From CAYOOT01 sp964405665 (lineage in GTDB: Bacteria; Bdellovibrionota_C; UBA2361; SZUA-149; CAZDWZ01), in contig CAYOOT010000107.1 of assembly GCA_964405665.1 (NCBI GenBank), positions 1 to 7,687 of the forward strand: a stretch of 7,687 bases of DNA, read 5' to 3'. The notes beneath the pieces were generated by a model. It worked only from the letters and a program-made list of their open reading frames with translations, had not been told where the DNA came from and searched no databases. Below are positions 6,734 through 7,687 of this stretch, in pieces; position 1 is the first letter of the stretch; each line of letters opens with the position of its first letter. The translations under genes were made by a program, and so were the position numbers.

Positions 6734-6762
6734 CAATGAAATTTTCATCTACATGTTCATTG
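6734..6762. repeat. Short inverted repeat after the ppiD-like gene
   Basis: CAATGAA (6734-6740) and TTCATTG (6756-6762) are perfect complements separated by 15 nt, beginning 5 nt after the stop codon. The last base is shared with the stem of repeat copy C, so the two hairpins sit back to back. The arms are AT-rich and no T-run follows; this may be chance or a transcript-end structure. Confidence 0.3.
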
Positions 6763-6786
6763 GGCACCGATAAAGGGTGCCCCTAA
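6761..6786 (-). repeat. REP-like palindromic repeat, copy C
   Basis: This is the third 26-nt palindrome, between the ppiD-like gene and the next plus-strand gene. GGGCACC (6762-6768) pairs perfectly with GGTGCCC (6776-6782) around a GATAAAG loop. Read on the minus strand it begins TTAGGGGCACC and carries the same TTTAT loop as copies A and B. On the plus strand it is nearly identical to copy B. Confidence 0.75.
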
Positions 6787-6819
6787 AAGATTATATTTTA
6801 TCATAGATTTGGATTTACA

Positions 6820-7590
6820 ATGCTGACTCTTGATCTTAACGTAATTTTAAAAAAACCTTTAATTTTTTTAAAAAAAAGTCTTTCTTTAAGAGCTAAATTT
6901 AGCCTTACTTCTGAAAACGATTCTATCCCCATTCTTAATTTTCTGGAGGAACTTTTTAAAAATTCTAATTTCCTTCCTTTTTCTTGTTTCCCTTTAGAAA
7001 CTTCCGATAACTCTCTTACAAATTTTCGTGGACGTCCGATTGAGGGTTTTTATCAATCGGCCTCTTATCCTCAATACAGTTTAGAAAAACCACAACAAGA
7101 AGAGATTTTCTATTTAAGTGGCGAAATAGTCGAAGAAACTGAAGATGAGGATGAAAAAGGAGTTTTTATTAATAAAACCCCTTATAATTATCGAATCAAT
7201 TCTTTATTTAAAAGTTTCAAAAATAATTCGGATATAGTTTATAATTTATCATACACCATGGAACCGATAGTGGAAGAAGTGGATCATTTAATATCCAGAA
7301 AAAAATTCTCCCAATTAAAAGACTATCCCCTTAACTGTTTAAGAATCGGTTTTGATTCTTTTCGACAAAGTAGTTTTGGCGGTATGTTGGGACTTGTTCC
7401 TGTAGTAAAAGAAAAATTTTACTTGGAAGTTACTCCCAGCTTTATTTCAATCTTCGCTGAAAATAATTACCTTACTTCGGAAATAACTTTACCTTTTGCA
7501 AAACATCAGGTTTTAGAAAAAGTGGATCAAGCCTTAGCCGCCATTAATTTATATCATGGTTTTAAGGCTCAGATCTTAGCTAAAATCTAA
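6820..7590 (+). CDS. Hypothetical protein, 256 residues, no recognised family
   Basis: I do not recognise this protein. It has 256 residues, no signal peptide and no clear membrane segment, so it is probably cytoplasmic. The N-terminus is basic and hydrophobic (LNVILKKPLIFLKKSLSLRAKF, 6-27). A low-complexity acidic cluster EIVEETEDEDEK lies at 102-113. The C-terminal half looks more ordered: strand-like LNCLRIGFDSF (171-181), GGMLGLVPVVKEKFYLEVTPSFISIFAEN (187-215), then ITLPF and an amphipathic helix HQVLEKVDQALAAINLYHGF (229-248). There is no obvious catalytic motif; C56 and C173 are isolated. The start ATG has a weak GGA 6 nt upstream. Codon use is AT-rich like the neighbours, and the long uninterrupted frame supports a real gene. 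It follows the ppiD-like gene in the same direction, 91 bp away, across repeat copy C. A link to envelope biology would be guesswork. Confidence 0.7.
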   Translation: MLTLDLNVILKKPLIFLKKSLSLRAKFSLTSENDSIPILNFLEELFKNSNFLPFSCFPLETSDNSLTNFRGRPIEGFYQSASYPQYSLEKPQQEEIFYLSGEIVEETEDEDEKGVFINKTPYNYRINSLFKSFKNNSDIVYNLSYTMEPIVEEVDHLISRKKFSQLKDYPLNCLRIGFDSFRQSSFGGMLGLVPVVKEKFYLEVTPSFISIFAENNYLTSEITLPFAKHQVLEKVDQALAAINLYHGFKAQILAKI

Positions 7591-7610
7591 AGATAGAGAA
7601 ATAATAGCAA

Positions 7611-7679
7611 TTTTTTGTAAAAAGCTATAAACTGCTGGGAAATTTTAACCTCTGGGACGTCAATGCCTGTTACAAAAAA
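7611..7679. repeat. Inverted repeat in the right-edge non-coding region
   Basis: TTTTTTGTAA (7611-7620) is exactly complementary to TTACAAAAAA (7670-7679), with a 49-nt spacer. It lies 20 nt downstream of the hypothetical gene and nothing coding is visible to the window end. The arms are low-complexity, so chance is possible; a transcript-end or 5'-leader structure for the next gene is the alternative. The rest of 7591-7687 shows nothing I can name. Confidence 0.3.
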
Positions 7680-7687
7680 ATGCCGTA

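Noticed and set aside
6847..6878. Homopolymer cluster (A7, then T7 joined to A8) in the hypothetical gene, containing a T TTA AAA slippery pattern.
   Set aside because: A -1 shift meets a stop within about eight codons and no downstream stimulatory structure is evident. The frame is intact, so neither programmed frameshifting nor an assembly error needs to be invoked.

Overview
The window is AT-rich chromosomal DNA, apparently from a Gram-negative bacterium. It encodes a PpiD/SurA-type chaperone anchored in the inner membrane, which implies a periplasm. It also carries a DUF4911-type protein, a family I associate with deltaproteobacteria-like lineages, and a full GatCAB amidotransferase. A low-GC deltaproteobacteria-like group (for example Bdellovibrionota or UBA10199-type) fits best, but that is inference from gene content. 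Nothing marks the window as phage, plasmid or defence island. I found no tRNA, rRNA, CRISPR array or intact transposase.

Layout: (1) 6-1002, minus strand: rnhB (ribonuclease HII) followed by an overlapping yraN (UPF0102, predicted nuclease-fold protein). (2) 1003-1111: divergent promoter region. (3) 1112-4318, plus strand: the gatC-gatA-gatB operon for tRNA-dependent Gln/Asn synthesis, with intercistronic gaps of 4 and 5 nt. (4) 4319-4405: a short convergent spacer holding two palindromic REP-like hairpins in inverted orientation. (5) 4406-4687, minus strand: a small DUF4911-type gene. (6) 4707-6728, plus strand: a PpiD-like periplasmic folding factor, divergent from the DUF4911 gene with only 19 bp between start codons. 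(7) 6729-6819: spacer with a third REP-like hairpin. (8) 6820-7590, plus strand: an unrecognised 256-residue protein. (9) 7591-7687: non-coding edge.

The genes are housekeeping: removal of RNA from DNA (RnhB), aminoacyl-tRNA maturation (GatCAB) and envelope protein folding (PpiD). The main structure not explained by genes is a family of 26-nt palindromic repeats. There are three full copies and a fourth cut by the left edge. They share an invariant TTTAT loop and a TARGGGC/TGCCC frame, and two stem base pairs are swapped in a compensated way between copies. The left-edge copy starts with GTAG, the signature of REP elements mobilised by RAYT transposases, and this GTAG supplies the yraN stop codon. 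I saw no wholly new multigene system. The repeat family and the unrecognised 256-residue protein are the parts most worth following up.
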